DNA from: G020348385 sp964538085
GTDB lineage: Bacteria > Acidobacteriota > Aminicenantia > Aminicenantales > Aminicenantaceae
Assembly (NCBI GenBank): GCA_964538085.1
Contig: CAZIDF010000009.1
Span: 69,093 to 133,092 of the forward strand
Direction of reading: 5' to 3'
DNA length: 64,000 nt
This document shows positions 43,998 to 52,315 of this stretch, piece by piece. Position numbers and translations under genes: made by a program. Under the pieces are notes generated by a model. The model had not been told where the DNA came from and ran no database searches. It saw only the letters and a list, made by a program, of their open reading frames with translations. How positions within the stretch are numbered: position 1 is the stretch's first letter; each line of letters opens with the position of its first letter.

Positions 43998-44998
43998 GCT
44001 ACCACCTCGATATAGTTTTTTTCGAAGAGATCGAGATCCGTGTTATTCCCCATTACCAATAGGGTATCACCTGTCTCCAATTTCATAGCAGGTGAAGGAT
44101 TGAAAACTATTTCTTGACCAGGTTTTTTTACAGCCACCACGATAACATTCGCTCTTCGTCGAATGTCACATTCAGCCAAGGTGCGGTCCATAATTTTTGC
44201 ATTCTTGTGAATAGTGAGCTCTTCCATCAAGAGAGACAATTCGCTGCGACGGATGATCAAGTCTAAAAAATCGACCAGAGTAGGGCGGATAATTCCTTGT
44301 GCGATTTTCAATCCGCCTTCCTTATAAGGACTAACCACTTTATTGGCGCCGATTTGGAGGATCTTTCTTTCGGCGTCATCTCCCAAAGCTTTTGACGAGA
44401 CGAAAAGAGAAGGATTGATCATCTTTACGGTCATGACAAGATAAAGGTTGTCCGCATCTGTGGCGAGAAGAGCAGCCAGAGCTTTTGCTCTTTTTATTCC
44501 TGCAAGTATCAAGGCATCTTCATGAGTGGCATCTCCTTCGATGTACAGACAATCCCGTTTGTTTCTGAGTTCGGCAAGACCTTTCTCGCTGTTATCGATC
44601 ACCACGTATGGGAGATTTTCTTCTTCCAGCTTTTCCCTGACAGTATTCCCCATACGACCATGTCCACAGATGATGAAGTGGTCTTTGAGTTTTTGTATCT
44701 TTTTTTCCATCCTTTTTCTCCGCCAGATTTTGTTGATGGTTCCTTCATACATGATTTCAGCCAGTTTTGAGAAGGCGTACATGACCGATCCGACTCCGCC
44801 CAAGATGATAAAGATGGTGAATATTTGGCCCAGCTTGCTAAGAGGAGTGACTTCACGAAATCCAACGGTAAAAACCGTGATAATGGTCATATACAGGGAA
44901 TCGAGGAGAGAAACGGTTTCGATAACGTGGTATCCAATCGTACCGATCAACAACAGGGCTAGAAACAAAATAATCGGTCTTCGCATGCTCAAATCCAT
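43994..44998 (-). CDS. Potassium channel with RCK (TrkA-N/TrkA-C) domains
   Basis: A 334-aa membrane protein. Two helices flank a pore loop with the selectivity sequence TVFTVGFREV; TVGF replaces the usual TVGYG. A cytoplasmic RCK domain follows (IICGHGRMGNTV, a nucleotide-binding loop; acid at VVIDNSEKG), then a TrkA-C domain. The layout equals MthK or Kch-type two-helix channels. ATG at 44998 is preferred over a TTG nine codons upstream. Confidence 0.88.
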   Translation of the reverse strand: MDLSMRRPIILFLALLLIGTIGYHVIETVSLLDSLYMTIITVFTVGFREVTPLSKLGQIFTIFIILGGVGSVMYAFSKLAEIMYEGTINKIWRRKRMEKKIQKLKDHFIICGHGRMGNTVREKLEEENLPYVVIDNSEKGLAELRNKRDCLYIEGDATHEDALILAGIKRAKALAALLATDADNLYLVMTVKMINPSLFVSSKALGDDAERKILQIGANKVVSPYKEGGLKIAQGIIRPTLVDFLDLIIRRSELSLLMEELTIHKNAKIMDRTLAECDIRRRANVIVVAVKKPGQEIVFNPSPAMKLETGDTLLVMGNNTDLDLFEKNYIEVVA

Positions 44999-45043
44999 CT
45001 TACAATATGCCCCTTCCCTTAGCAAGCGATCCGGATCCTAATA

Positions 45044-45116
45044 GGCTTATTGGTATGGCTGCAGCGATATTGAAGATTTAAAAATCTGCATGAGAGCGAA
45101 CCCATACCTAAAAGCC
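45044..45116. repeat. Large imperfect inverted repeat between divergent genes
   Basis: GGCTT and GGTATGG (45044-45058) pair with CCATACC and AAGCC (45102-45116), 13 of 15 positions matching, around a loop that contains a second small palindrome (AGATTT/AAATCT). It lies between the K+ channel and the NtrC-type gene. It could be a dispersed repeat, an operator or an RNA hairpin in either leader. Confidence 0.45.
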
Positions 45117-45181
45117 GTATTTGAAGTTTTAGGCTGCGTGGGTTATCATCCTTTTAAAGATCTAATTATGAGGAAGAGACC

Positions 45182-46639
45182 ATGAGTAAGCACCGTAAAG
45201 AAAAAATATTGGTCGTCGACGATGAAGAAACCATCAGAAAATCCCTGAAGATGATTCTTGAATACGAAGGATATGAATTTTATGAGGCTGCAGACGGGGA
45301 ACAGGCTTTGAATGCCATCGAAGAAACCGTGGGCCTGGATCTGGTACTCCTGGATGTCATGCTTCCGGGAATGAGCGGGCTGGAGGTTTTGGGCGAGCTG
45401 GACAAAAAGCCATATTCGCCAGAAGTGATCATGATATCCGGACACGGTACAGTCCAGACAGCGGTGGAGGCGACGAAGCTGGGAGCGTTCGATTTTTTGG
45501 AAAAGCCCCTCCACAGGGAAAGAGTTTTGATCAGCATTAGAAATGCCTTGAATCAAACAAAACTGATAAACGAATGCAAAGACCTGCGGAAAAAAGCGGA
45601 TAAAAAGTATGAGCTCATCGGTAATCATCCCTCGATGAAGCAACTGTGGAATGAAATATTGAAGATTGCGCCCACCAATGCGACGATCCTGATCTATGGG
45701 GAGAGCGGAACAGGAAAGGAGCTGATAGCTCGCGCTATTCACAATAACAGCCTTCGGGCGAAAGACACCTTCATCCAGGTCAACTGCGCGGCTATTCCTG
45801 AGGAATTGATCGAGAGCGAACTTTTCGGACATGTGAAAGGTGCATTCACAGGGGCGACGGAAAAAAAATTAGGCAAATTCGAACTGGCAGACGGCGGAAC
45901 GATTTTTTTGGATGAAGTGGGGGACATGAGTCTCAAAACACAAGCGAAAGTGTTGCGTGTTCTGGAAGAAGGAGAAGTACAGAAAGTCGGATCGAGCAAA
46001 ATCGGCAAAGTGGATGTCCGGGTGATCGCTGCGACGAACAAAGATCTTCAAAAAGAGATCCAGGAGAATAATTTTAGAGAAGATCTGTATTTCCGTTTGA
46101 ATGTGGTGCCTCTTTATTCCCCTGCGCTTCGAGATAAAAAGGAAGATATTCCCATTCTGATCGAGTATTTTAGCCAGCTCATTACCGCGGAAAACAACTT
46201 CAAACAAAAGAAATTCTCCGGGGACGCAGTTCAGGCGCTGATGAAGTTTCCTTGGAAGGGGAATATTCGCGAACTGAAGAATGTGATCGAACGATTGATC
46301 ATTTCCACCGATGGAAACACGATCGAGAAAAAACATCTCCCCGAGGAAATCCGCGGCGAGATGCGTATCTATCTTCCCGATGCCAAAGGTATAAAAAGCC
46401 TCAAAGAATTCAGGGATTTGGCTGAAAAAGAGTTCATCCTTTCCAAGCTCAAGGAAAACAGTTGGAATATATCTCAAACCGCCAAGGCGATCGATACTCC
46501 CCGAAGCAACCTGTATAAAAAGTTGGAACAATATGGTATAAAAATAAAGGCTGGGGTAGGTGAGGTGGTTGCTTCTTCTTCGCCGCAAAGCCGAGAAGGG
46601 GAGGAAAGTCCGAACTCCGAAGGGCAGGATGGTCGTTAA
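45182..46639 (+). CDS. Sigma-54-dependent response regulator (NtrC family)
   Basis: A 485-aa regulator with a receiver domain (phospho-acceptor Asp58 in LLDVM), an AAA+ domain (Walker A GESGTGKE at 173-180, sigma-54 contact GAFTGA at 220-225, FLDEVGDM), and a Fis-type helix-turn-helix (NISQTAKAIDTPRSNLYKKL). Relatives normally end just after the HTH. Here the frame runs about 30 more codons into the RNase P RNA gene, so the tail from about residue 456 is a by-product of rnpB sequence. No partner kinase is adjacent. It should act on promoters like that at 63042. Confidence 0.93.
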   Translation: MSKHRKEKILVVDDEETIRKSLKMILEYEGYEFYEAADGEQALNAIEETVGLDLVLLDVMLPGMSGLEVLGELDKKPYSPEVIMISGHGTVQTAVEATKLGAFDFLEKPLHRERVLISIRNALNQTKLINECKDLRKKADKKYELIGNHPSMKQLWNEILKIAPTNATILIYGESGTGKELIARAIHNNSLRAKDTFIQVNCAAIPEELIESELFGHVKGAFTGATEKKLGKFELADGGTIFLDEVGDMSLKTQAKVLRVLEEGEVQKVGSSKIGKVDVRVIAATNKDLQKEIQENNFREDLYFRLNVVPLYSPALRDKKEDIPILIEYFSQLITAENNFKQKKFSGDAVQALMKFPWKGNIRELKNVIERLIISTDGNTIEKKHLPEEIRGEMRIYLPDAKGIKSLKEFRDLAEKEFILSKLKENSWNISQTAKAIDTPRSNLYKKLEQYGIKIKAGVGEVVASSSPQSREGEESPNSEGQDGR

Positions 46640-46909
46640 CAGCGACTCCGAGCGATCGGGGGAAAGTGCCACAGAAAACATACCGCCCTGTAAGATAGGT
46701 TTGCCCTTCTTATGGAGCAAGGGTGAAAAGGTGAGGTAAGAGCTCACCGTTCTGGTGGTGACATCAGGAGCATGGTAAACCCCATCCGGAGCAAGACCGA
46801 ATTGGCCCCGGTTGAAACGGCCCGTTTCGAGGGGCGGGTTGGTCGCTTAGACAAATAACCACCCCCGCTTTCAGCGGGAACAGAATTCGGCTTACGTCCT
46901 GCCCCAGCC
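46549..46909 (+). ncRNA. rnpB: RNase P RNA, bacterial type A
   Basis: The catalytic RNA that trims the 5' ends of tRNAs. Conserved blocks are all present: GAGGAAAGTCCG after P2/P3, ACAGAAAACATACCGCC, GGTAAGAGCTCACCG, GGTAAACCCCATCCGGAGCA, and near the 3' end ACAGAATTCGGCTTACG. P1 is a 12-bp stem (46549-46560 with 46898-46909, one G-U). The first 91 nt overlap the end of the upstream response regulator gene. Ends are set by P1 and could shift by a few bases. Confidence 0.96.
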
Positions 46910-46910
46910 G

Positions 46911-46970
46911 CCACCCCTCAACCGGCAACCCACCGCCGACCCACCCCGCCGCCAACCCACCCCACCCATA
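46911..46970 (-). other. G-quadruplex-prone tract between rnpB and a convergent gene
   Basis: The plus strand is nearly pure C with A and occasional G, so the minus strand has seven runs of three or four G within ~60 nt, several separated by a single base. This is strong G-quadruplex potential in the DNA and in the minus-strand RNA just after the SDR stop codon. It lies between two convergent transcripts and could block read-through. Confidence 0.5.
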
Positions 46971-46995
46971 CATTAAGGATGGGGGAGGAATTGAT

Positions 46996-48417
46996 TCAGG
47001 ATGCTTTTCGGATTATTCCCTTCGCAATATCCGGGAAAACCAGCTTATGCAGTGGCTTTGTGAGATACCAGTACAGCCTTCCCCAAAGTCCTTTCGGATA
47101 AAAGTGCGCCGTCTGGAGAAGCGTTGAGCCTTCGACCACGAATTCTAGCCAGGCCGTCCCGGGTACCTTCATTTGATTGACCAGCAGAAGCCGTTTGTTC
47201 GGCTTTATGTCGACGACTTTCCAGAAATCTAAACTGTCGCCGATGCGGAGCTCGTCAGGATCTCTCCGTCCCCGGCTCAAACCCGGCCCTCCGAGGATCT
47301 GGTCTGTCAATCCTCTCAGGCGCCACAACCAATCATACCTGAACCATCCTGCCTCTCCTCCGATAGATTTTACGGAATCAAAAATCTTTTCTGCCGGGAT
47401 GTCATTGAAGTCGACCTGGCATTTTTCCCTTAAAATAGCTGATTCGATCCGGTCCTTCCCCGTGATGTCGCACTGTTCCTCTGAGCTGCTGTCACACCAC
47501 CGGCTGATGACCTGCTTTGCGACAATTTCCTCCACCGCATTTGCGAAGGCTTCCTCGTAAGGCAATGGGTGAATGCGAGGAAAATACTTTTTGGCATTTT
47601 CATTTTGGGCGATTGTCTCTGATTTCAAGCCATGAATCAAAGATCTGGCCACCGGAAAGGGGACTGGAGTCATCAACATCAACCAGTAGGAAGAGAGCCA
47701 GGGTGTCAATACGGGGACAGGTATCAGCTTTCTTTTCAGGTCCATCGTTTCCGCAGCCCGAAGGAGCATCTTCTTGAAACTCATTTGATCCGAACCGATG
47801 TCGATGATCAGGCTCTCTTTTGCGGCCACATCCCTTGCCCGGCTAAGATATTCCAAGACATCCTCGACGCCAATGGGCTGCGTTTTTGTGTGAACCCACT
47901 TTGGAGTGATCAAAATTGGAAGTTTTTGGACAAGGTTCCGGATGATTTCGAAACTGGCGCTCCCGGATCCTATAATAACGCCTGCTCTAAACCAGAGGGT
48001 CTGAACGCGATCCGGTCTGGAACTCAATATTTCACCGGTTTCGAGGCGGCTCCTGAGATGTTTGCTGGCTGTTTCCTTTGTTCCCAGCCCCCCGAGATAA
48101 ATGATCCGTTTCACCCGATTTTCCGCGCATGCATCCAGAAAATTTTGTGCGCTCGAGCGGTCCAGCTTTTCGAAGTCGGTTTTTGCACCCATGGAGTGCA
48201 CCAGATAGTAGGCGACCTCTATGTCTTTAAGAGCATCGCGAAGTGACTCACGGTCCAGGGTGTTTCCCTCGAGTATCTCTACTTGATCCCTGAATTTATC
48301 CCTGACTTTTTTGGCATTTCTGACAAAAAGCCTCAGGCGGACATTGTCATCCTCCAGGAGTCTTTCCTTGAGTCTTCGTCCTATGTATCCGGTGGCTCCG
48401 GTTAAAAGAATGTTCAT
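46996..48417 (-). CDS. SDR-family NAD(P)-binding protein with DUF2867 domain
   Basis: A 473-aa cytoplasmic protein. The N-terminal ~280 residues form an atypical SDR/Rossmann domain (NILLTGATGYIGRRLKERLL; IIYLGGLG) like NAD-dependent epimerases; the rest matches DUF2867 (GGEAGWFRYDWLWRLRG, ending in FYPKGLWGRLYWY). This two-domain form is widespread but poorly studied; roles in lipid or ubiquinone chemistry have been proposed for SDRs of this type. Substrate unknown. Confidence 0.85.
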   Translation of the reverse strand: MNILLTGATGYIGRRLKERLLEDDNVRLRLFVRNAKKVRDKFRDQVEILEGNTLDRESLRDALKDIEVAYYLVHSMGAKTDFEKLDRSSAQNFLDACAENRVKRIIYLGGLGTKETASKHLRSRLETGEILSSRPDRVQTLWFRAGVIIGSGSASFEIIRNLVQKLPILITPKWVHTKTQPIGVEDVLEYLSRARDVAAKESLIIDIGSDQMSFKKMLLRAAETMDLKRKLIPVPVLTPWLSSYWLMLMTPVPFPVARSLIHGLKSETIAQNENAKKYFPRIHPLPYEEAFANAVEEIVAKQVISRWCDSSSEEQCDITGKDRIESAILREKCQVDFNDIPAEKIFDSVKSIGGEAGWFRYDWLWRLRGLTDQILGGPGLSRGRRDPDELRIGDSLDFWKVVDIKPNKRLLLVNQMKVPGTAWLEFVVEGSTLLQTAHFYPKGLWGRLYWYLTKPLHKLVFPDIAKGIIRKAS

Positions 48418-48429
48418 GAAATCGATCGT

Positions 48430-49176
48430 TTAGAATGATATTCTCAAGCCGGCACAAAAAAAGTGAATAAGCGAAAAATTGTAGACTTCTTCCACGTCGG
48501 CTCCCCCTTCGATGATTCTGTAGCCTGCTCTGAATTGGACTTTTTCATTCAGGCTGTATTGCAGTGCCAGCAGAATGTCTTCCGCTCTGCCTTGAGCAGC
48601 GGCTGCTGCATCGCCTTCAAGAAGGAGCCCCCAGTCTTTGTGGAACTGCCACATGATTCTGAAATTGAGCAGGGGCACGAATCCGACGTTTGTTTTTTCT
48701 GAACTTTTGCCGTTTCCTTTCACTTTTACAACTGCGTCTCGTATCTTGGCTGTGAATCCGATTCCCACTTGCCATTTCGGCTTGCGGACAAGGTCGTAAC
48801 GGTAAGTCAACCTGTAAGAATTGAAAGTGTACCGGGCATTGAGGGGAGTATTTGCCGGGAATGTTTCCTCGAAGAACACGACTTCTTTGTCGACTTGTCC
48901 TGCTGCTTTGAGTGTGAGAGGGGCGGCAAAAACGGAAATAGTATGCCTGGATTTCCAGTGGTATCCGAAGCGGATCCGGAAAAAATACCCAGAATCTGTC
49001 TTTAAGTCATCGGTCAACGAAAAGCGCGTCCCCGTATCTCTCGGAATTTGCACATCGTTGTAGCTGCTGGTGACCAAGCCGTTTTCAAAATCCAAAAACC
49101 ACTGGGCAGACATATTCGAATAAAATCCCAGTATCGAGATAATCGAAAATAAAGAAATAAACAATAATTTTTTCAC
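48430..49176 (-). CDS. Outer-membrane beta-barrel protein
   Basis: A 248-aa protein with a signal peptide (MKKLLFISLFSIISILGF, cleavage after NMSA) and alternating amphipathic strands that end in Phe (GLRISF), the usual barrel-insertion signal. About eight to ten strands fit the length. Tyr/Phe girdles such as YRLTYRYDLV are visible. Supports a diderm cell. Ligand unknown. It lies 12 bases upstream of the SDR gene on the same strand. Confidence 0.75.
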   Translation of the reverse strand: MKKLLFISLFSIISILGFYSNMSAQWFLDFENGLVTSSYNDVQIPRDTGTRFSLTDDLKTDSGYFFRIRFGYHWKSRHTISVFAAPLTLKAAGQVDKEVVFFEETFPANTPLNARYTFNSYRLTYRYDLVRKPKWQVGIGFTAKIRDAVVKVKGNGKSSEKTNVGFVPLLNFRIMWQFHKDWGLLLEGDAAAAAQGRAEDILLALQYSLNEKVQFRAGYRIIEGGADVEEVYNFSLIHFFCAGLRISF

Positions 49177-49287
49177 TCAAAAAATCTCCTAATCACTCAT
49201 TATAAAGGAATTCCCCTAAAATAATAAGCAATCTTAAAATGAAAAAAAATGTTTGTGCAGAGGAATTTGGGATGAGGCAAGATCGCC

Positions 49288-50724
49288 CTAGAAAAGGGGC
49301 AACGAGGTTACAGCTTGTCTGATCAATAGCAGGATATTCCCTGGGAAGATACCGAGCTGGAGAACTCCGTACAGGCAGAGAAAAAGAGCCAAGAAGAGCG
49401 ATGGATTGTCGATATGGATGTCCACCTCGTAGGAAGGCTCTTTCATGTACATATAGATGATGATGCGCAGATAGTAGAAAACCGAGACCAGGCTGGCCAA
49501 TACACCGATGATAACGAGGGATATGAGCCCTTGCCTTACAGCAGCCGAGAAAACATAAAACTTGGCCAGGAATCCACCGGTGGGAGGAAATCCAGCCAAC
49601 GAGATCAAAAATACGGCAAAGGTAGCTCCGATCCACGGATATCTGAATCCGATGCCTTTGTAATCCTCCAGCTCCAGATACTCATGATCCCGTTTCCCTA
49701 AAGAGATGACTGCAGCAAAAGCTCCGATGTTCATGAATAGATATGCAGTCAGGTAAAAAACCAGGCTCTGTGTGTCCCTCGCGAGAATGGCGACCATCAA
49801 GTAACCGGCATGGGCGATACTGGAATAGGCGAGGATCCTTTTGACGTTGGTCTGTCTGAGAGCGATCAGGTTCCCTCCGATCATCGTGATCGCCGCGATA
49901 AACCAGAGTAATCCAAACATCAACTTCGACTCGAGGGCGTCTTGGAAATAGGGTGCGAAAATCCTGAGCAGAACGATAAATCCCACAGCTTTGGGACCGA
50001 CAGAGAAAAAGGCCGTGATCGGCGTGGGTGCGCCTTGATACACATCAGGTGTCCACATATGGAAGGGGATAACGGCCACTTTGAATCCGAATCCGACGAC
50101 GATAAGTCCCAACCCCACAAGTCCTAGAGTGCTTGCAGAAGAACCGGATTGCAATCCCTCGACGACTGATGGGATGGCTGTGGCTTGAGTTGCGCCGTAT
50201 AAAAAAGCGATTCCCAAGACGAGAAAAGCCGATGCAAAGCTTCCTAGCAAGAAGTATTTGACAGCGGCTTCGTTGGATTTTTCGTCCTGCCGGCGCAATC
50301 CAGCAAGAGCATAACTGCTGAGAGAGAGCACTTCAAGGCCTAAGAAGATCACGATCAGGTCAGCAGAAGAGACCATGATGATCATTCCAGACAGAGCGAA
50401 CAACAGGAGCGCGTAGTATTCGCCGTAGTTGGCGTTCTGGAGTGTGAGGTATTTCATTGAAATGAGGACCACGAGAAAAGTAGCCACGATCAGGATAATG
50501 ATGATGAAGAGGACGATGTTGTTTAGAGACAGACTCCCATCGAAGTAAGAATAGCTTTTATTCCAAAACTTCACACATGCTGCCGCACTGGCGATCAAGA
50601 AGAGAAGGGAGATGTATGCGAGATAGCTGCGATCTTCTCTTTTGAAAAACACTTCAAGAATCATTACCAACAGGGAAGCTGCAACGATAATCAAAAGCGG
50701 TAGCAATGTGTAGATGGTATTCAT
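49288..50724 (-). CDS. nuoN: NADH-quinone oxidoreductase subunit N
   Basis: A 478-aa antiporter-like subunit of complex I with about 14 helices. Family marks include LIVIFLGLEVLSLSSYAL, PFHMWTPDVYQGAPTPITAF and KRILAYSSIAHAGYL. It contributes one proton path of the membrane arm. Its start overlaps the nuoM stop by four bases. Last gene of nuoJKLMN. Confidence 0.95.
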   Translation of the reverse strand: MNTIYTLLPLLIIVAASLLVMILEVFFKREDRSYLAYISLLFLIASAAACVKFWNKSYSYFDGSLSLNNIVLFIIIILIVATFLVVLISMKYLTLQNANYGEYYALLLFALSGMIIMVSSADLIVIFLGLEVLSLSSYALAGLRRQDEKSNEAAVKYFLLGSFASAFLVLGIAFLYGATQATAIPSVVEGLQSGSSASTLGLVGLGLIVVGFGFKVAVIPFHMWTPDVYQGAPTPITAFFSVGPKAVGFIVLLRIFAPYFQDALESKLMFGLLWFIAAITMIGGNLIALRQTNVKRILAYSSIAHAGYLMVAILARDTQSLVFYLTAYLFMNIGAFAAVISLGKRDHEYLELEDYKGIGFRYPWIGATFAVFLISLAGFPPTGGFLAKFYVFSAAVRQGLISLVIIGVLASLVSVFYYLRIIIYMYMKEPSYEVDIHIDNPSLFLALFLCLYGVLQLGIFPGNILLLIRQAVTSLPLF

Positions 50725-52313
50725 TGCGATCCTTTATCCTCTTTTGCAGTGGTATCCGTTTCTTTTACCTTTTCTGTCATGATAAAAGCGGGAGCTTTTA
50801 TTCCCTCCTTACTGGCTTCTGTGAAAATCGCCTCTTTCCGGTTGACCTGATTCAATAGATTGGAAATAGAAACATCCATTTTTCGCAAAAAAGTCTGTGG
50901 ATAGATTCCCATCCAGAACATCATGACCACGATGGGAGTCAGATAGATGATTTCCCTGAGATTCAAGTCTTTGAACGAGCGCACTTTGTCGTTGGTTATC
51001 GGGCCCTGCATCACTCTCTGGAACATCCAGAGCAAATATCCGGCTGCCAGGATGACGGTTGTGACGCCCAAGATGGCCAAGAGTTTGTTGGCCTTGAAAA
51101 CGCCGAACAGGCAGAGGATCTCACCGACAAAACCGTTGAGTCCGGGCAGCCCCACTGAAGAGAGCATGCAGATCATGAAAAAGGCCGAAAAGACCGGCAT
51201 TTGTTTACTGACACCGCCGAAATCTTTGATCATCCGTGTGTGTGATCTCTCGTAAAGAATGCCCACACATAAAAACAGAGCGCCCGTGCTCAGTCCATGG
51301 TTGAGCATCTGATAAATGCCGCCCTGGATCCCTTCCATGTTGAGAGCGAAAATGGCCAACATGATGAGCCCCATGTGACTCACGCTGGAGTAGGCGACAA
51401 GGGATTTGACATCCTTTTGGATAAGGGCCATCAGTCCCCCGTAGATGATGCCTATGACACACAGAATGCCGAGTAAGGGAAGAAATTTTTTCAGGGCGTC
51501 TGGAAACATCGGCATGGCAAACCGAAGAAAACCATAAGTCCCCATCTTTAGGAGGACGGCTGCCAGCACGACAGACCCGGCCGTAGGGGCCTCTACGTGG
51601 GCATCGGGCAGCCATGTGTGGAATGGAAACATCGGCACTTTGATCGCGAATGCAAGGCCAAAAGCAAGGAACAGCCATACCTGGACGCTCGGATTGAGGA
51701 TCATGCGGTAATAATCGAAAATATTGAGGGAGTATGTGCCTGTGGCTTTGTAAAAAAGGTTGTACATGTAAAAGATAGCCACCAGCATCAAAAGGCTTCC
51801 GAACATGGTGAACAGAACGAATTTCACGGTGGCATAGATCTTTCGTTTTCCGCCCCATATCCCGATGAGAAAATACATGGGAATAAGCATGGCTTCCCAA
51901 AACACGTAAAACAGGAAAAGATTCAGGGACACAAAAACGCCGATAATGCCTGTCTGGAGCAGGAACATGAAGATCAAGTATTCTTTGACCCTCTTCTGGA
52001 TGTAAGTCCAGGAGGAAAGGACCACGATCGGCATCAGGAATGTGGTTAAAAGTATCAGGTATAAGCTTATGCCGTCTATGCCGATGTGATAATTGATGCC
52101 TCCTCCGATCCATGCCGCTTTTTCAACGAATTGAGGATCGGGTGTTTGGGCATTGAAGTTAAAATACAGAAAGAGCGACGCGATGAATGTGGCGATCGAA
52201 ATGATCAAAGCCAGGTAGCGGAGCAGGTTTTCTTTATCGCGGTTGATGAAGATAAAAAGCAAGGCTCCGGCTGCAGGAAGAAACGTGACGATGCTTAAGA
52301 TTGGTATTTCCAT
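50721..52313 (-). CDS. nuoM: NADH-quinone oxidoreductase subunit M
   Basis: A 530-aa antiporter-like subunit. PMFPFHTWLPDAHVEAPTAG and KSLVAYSSVSHMGLIM are diagnostic; the conserved proton-channel glutamate lies in FYVFWEAMLIPMYFLIG. The C-terminus has a short hydrophilic tail after the last helix. It stands directly after nuoL. Confidence 0.95.
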   Translation of the reverse strand: MEIPILSIVTFLPAAGALLFIFINRDKENLLRYLALIISIATFIASLFLYFNFNAQTPDPQFVEKAAWIGGGINYHIGIDGISLYLILLTTFLMPIVVLSSWTYIQKRVKEYLIFMFLLQTGIIGVFVSLNLFLFYVFWEAMLIPMYFLIGIWGGKRKIYATVKFVLFTMFGSLLMLVAIFYMYNLFYKATGTYSLNIFDYYRMILNPSVQVWLFLAFGLAFAIKVPMFPFHTWLPDAHVEAPTAGSVVLAAVLLKMGTYGFLRFAMPMFPDALKKFLPLLGILCVIGIIYGGLMALIQKDVKSLVAYSSVSHMGLIMLAIFALNMEGIQGGIYQMLNHGLSTGALFLCVGILYERSHTRMIKDFGGVSKQMPVFSAFFMICMLSSVGLPGLNGFVGEILCLFGVFKANKLLAILGVTTVILAAGYLLWMFQRVMQGPITNDKVRSFKDLNLREIIYLTPIVVMMFWMGIYPQTFLRKMDVSISNLLNQVNRKEAIFTEASKEGIKAPAFIMTEKVKETDTTAKEDKGSQ

Positions 52314-52315
52314 TT

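Noticed and set aside
45869..46747. A 292-codon open frame on the minus strand
   Set aside because: Antisense to the NtrC-type regulator and rnpB; no family features.
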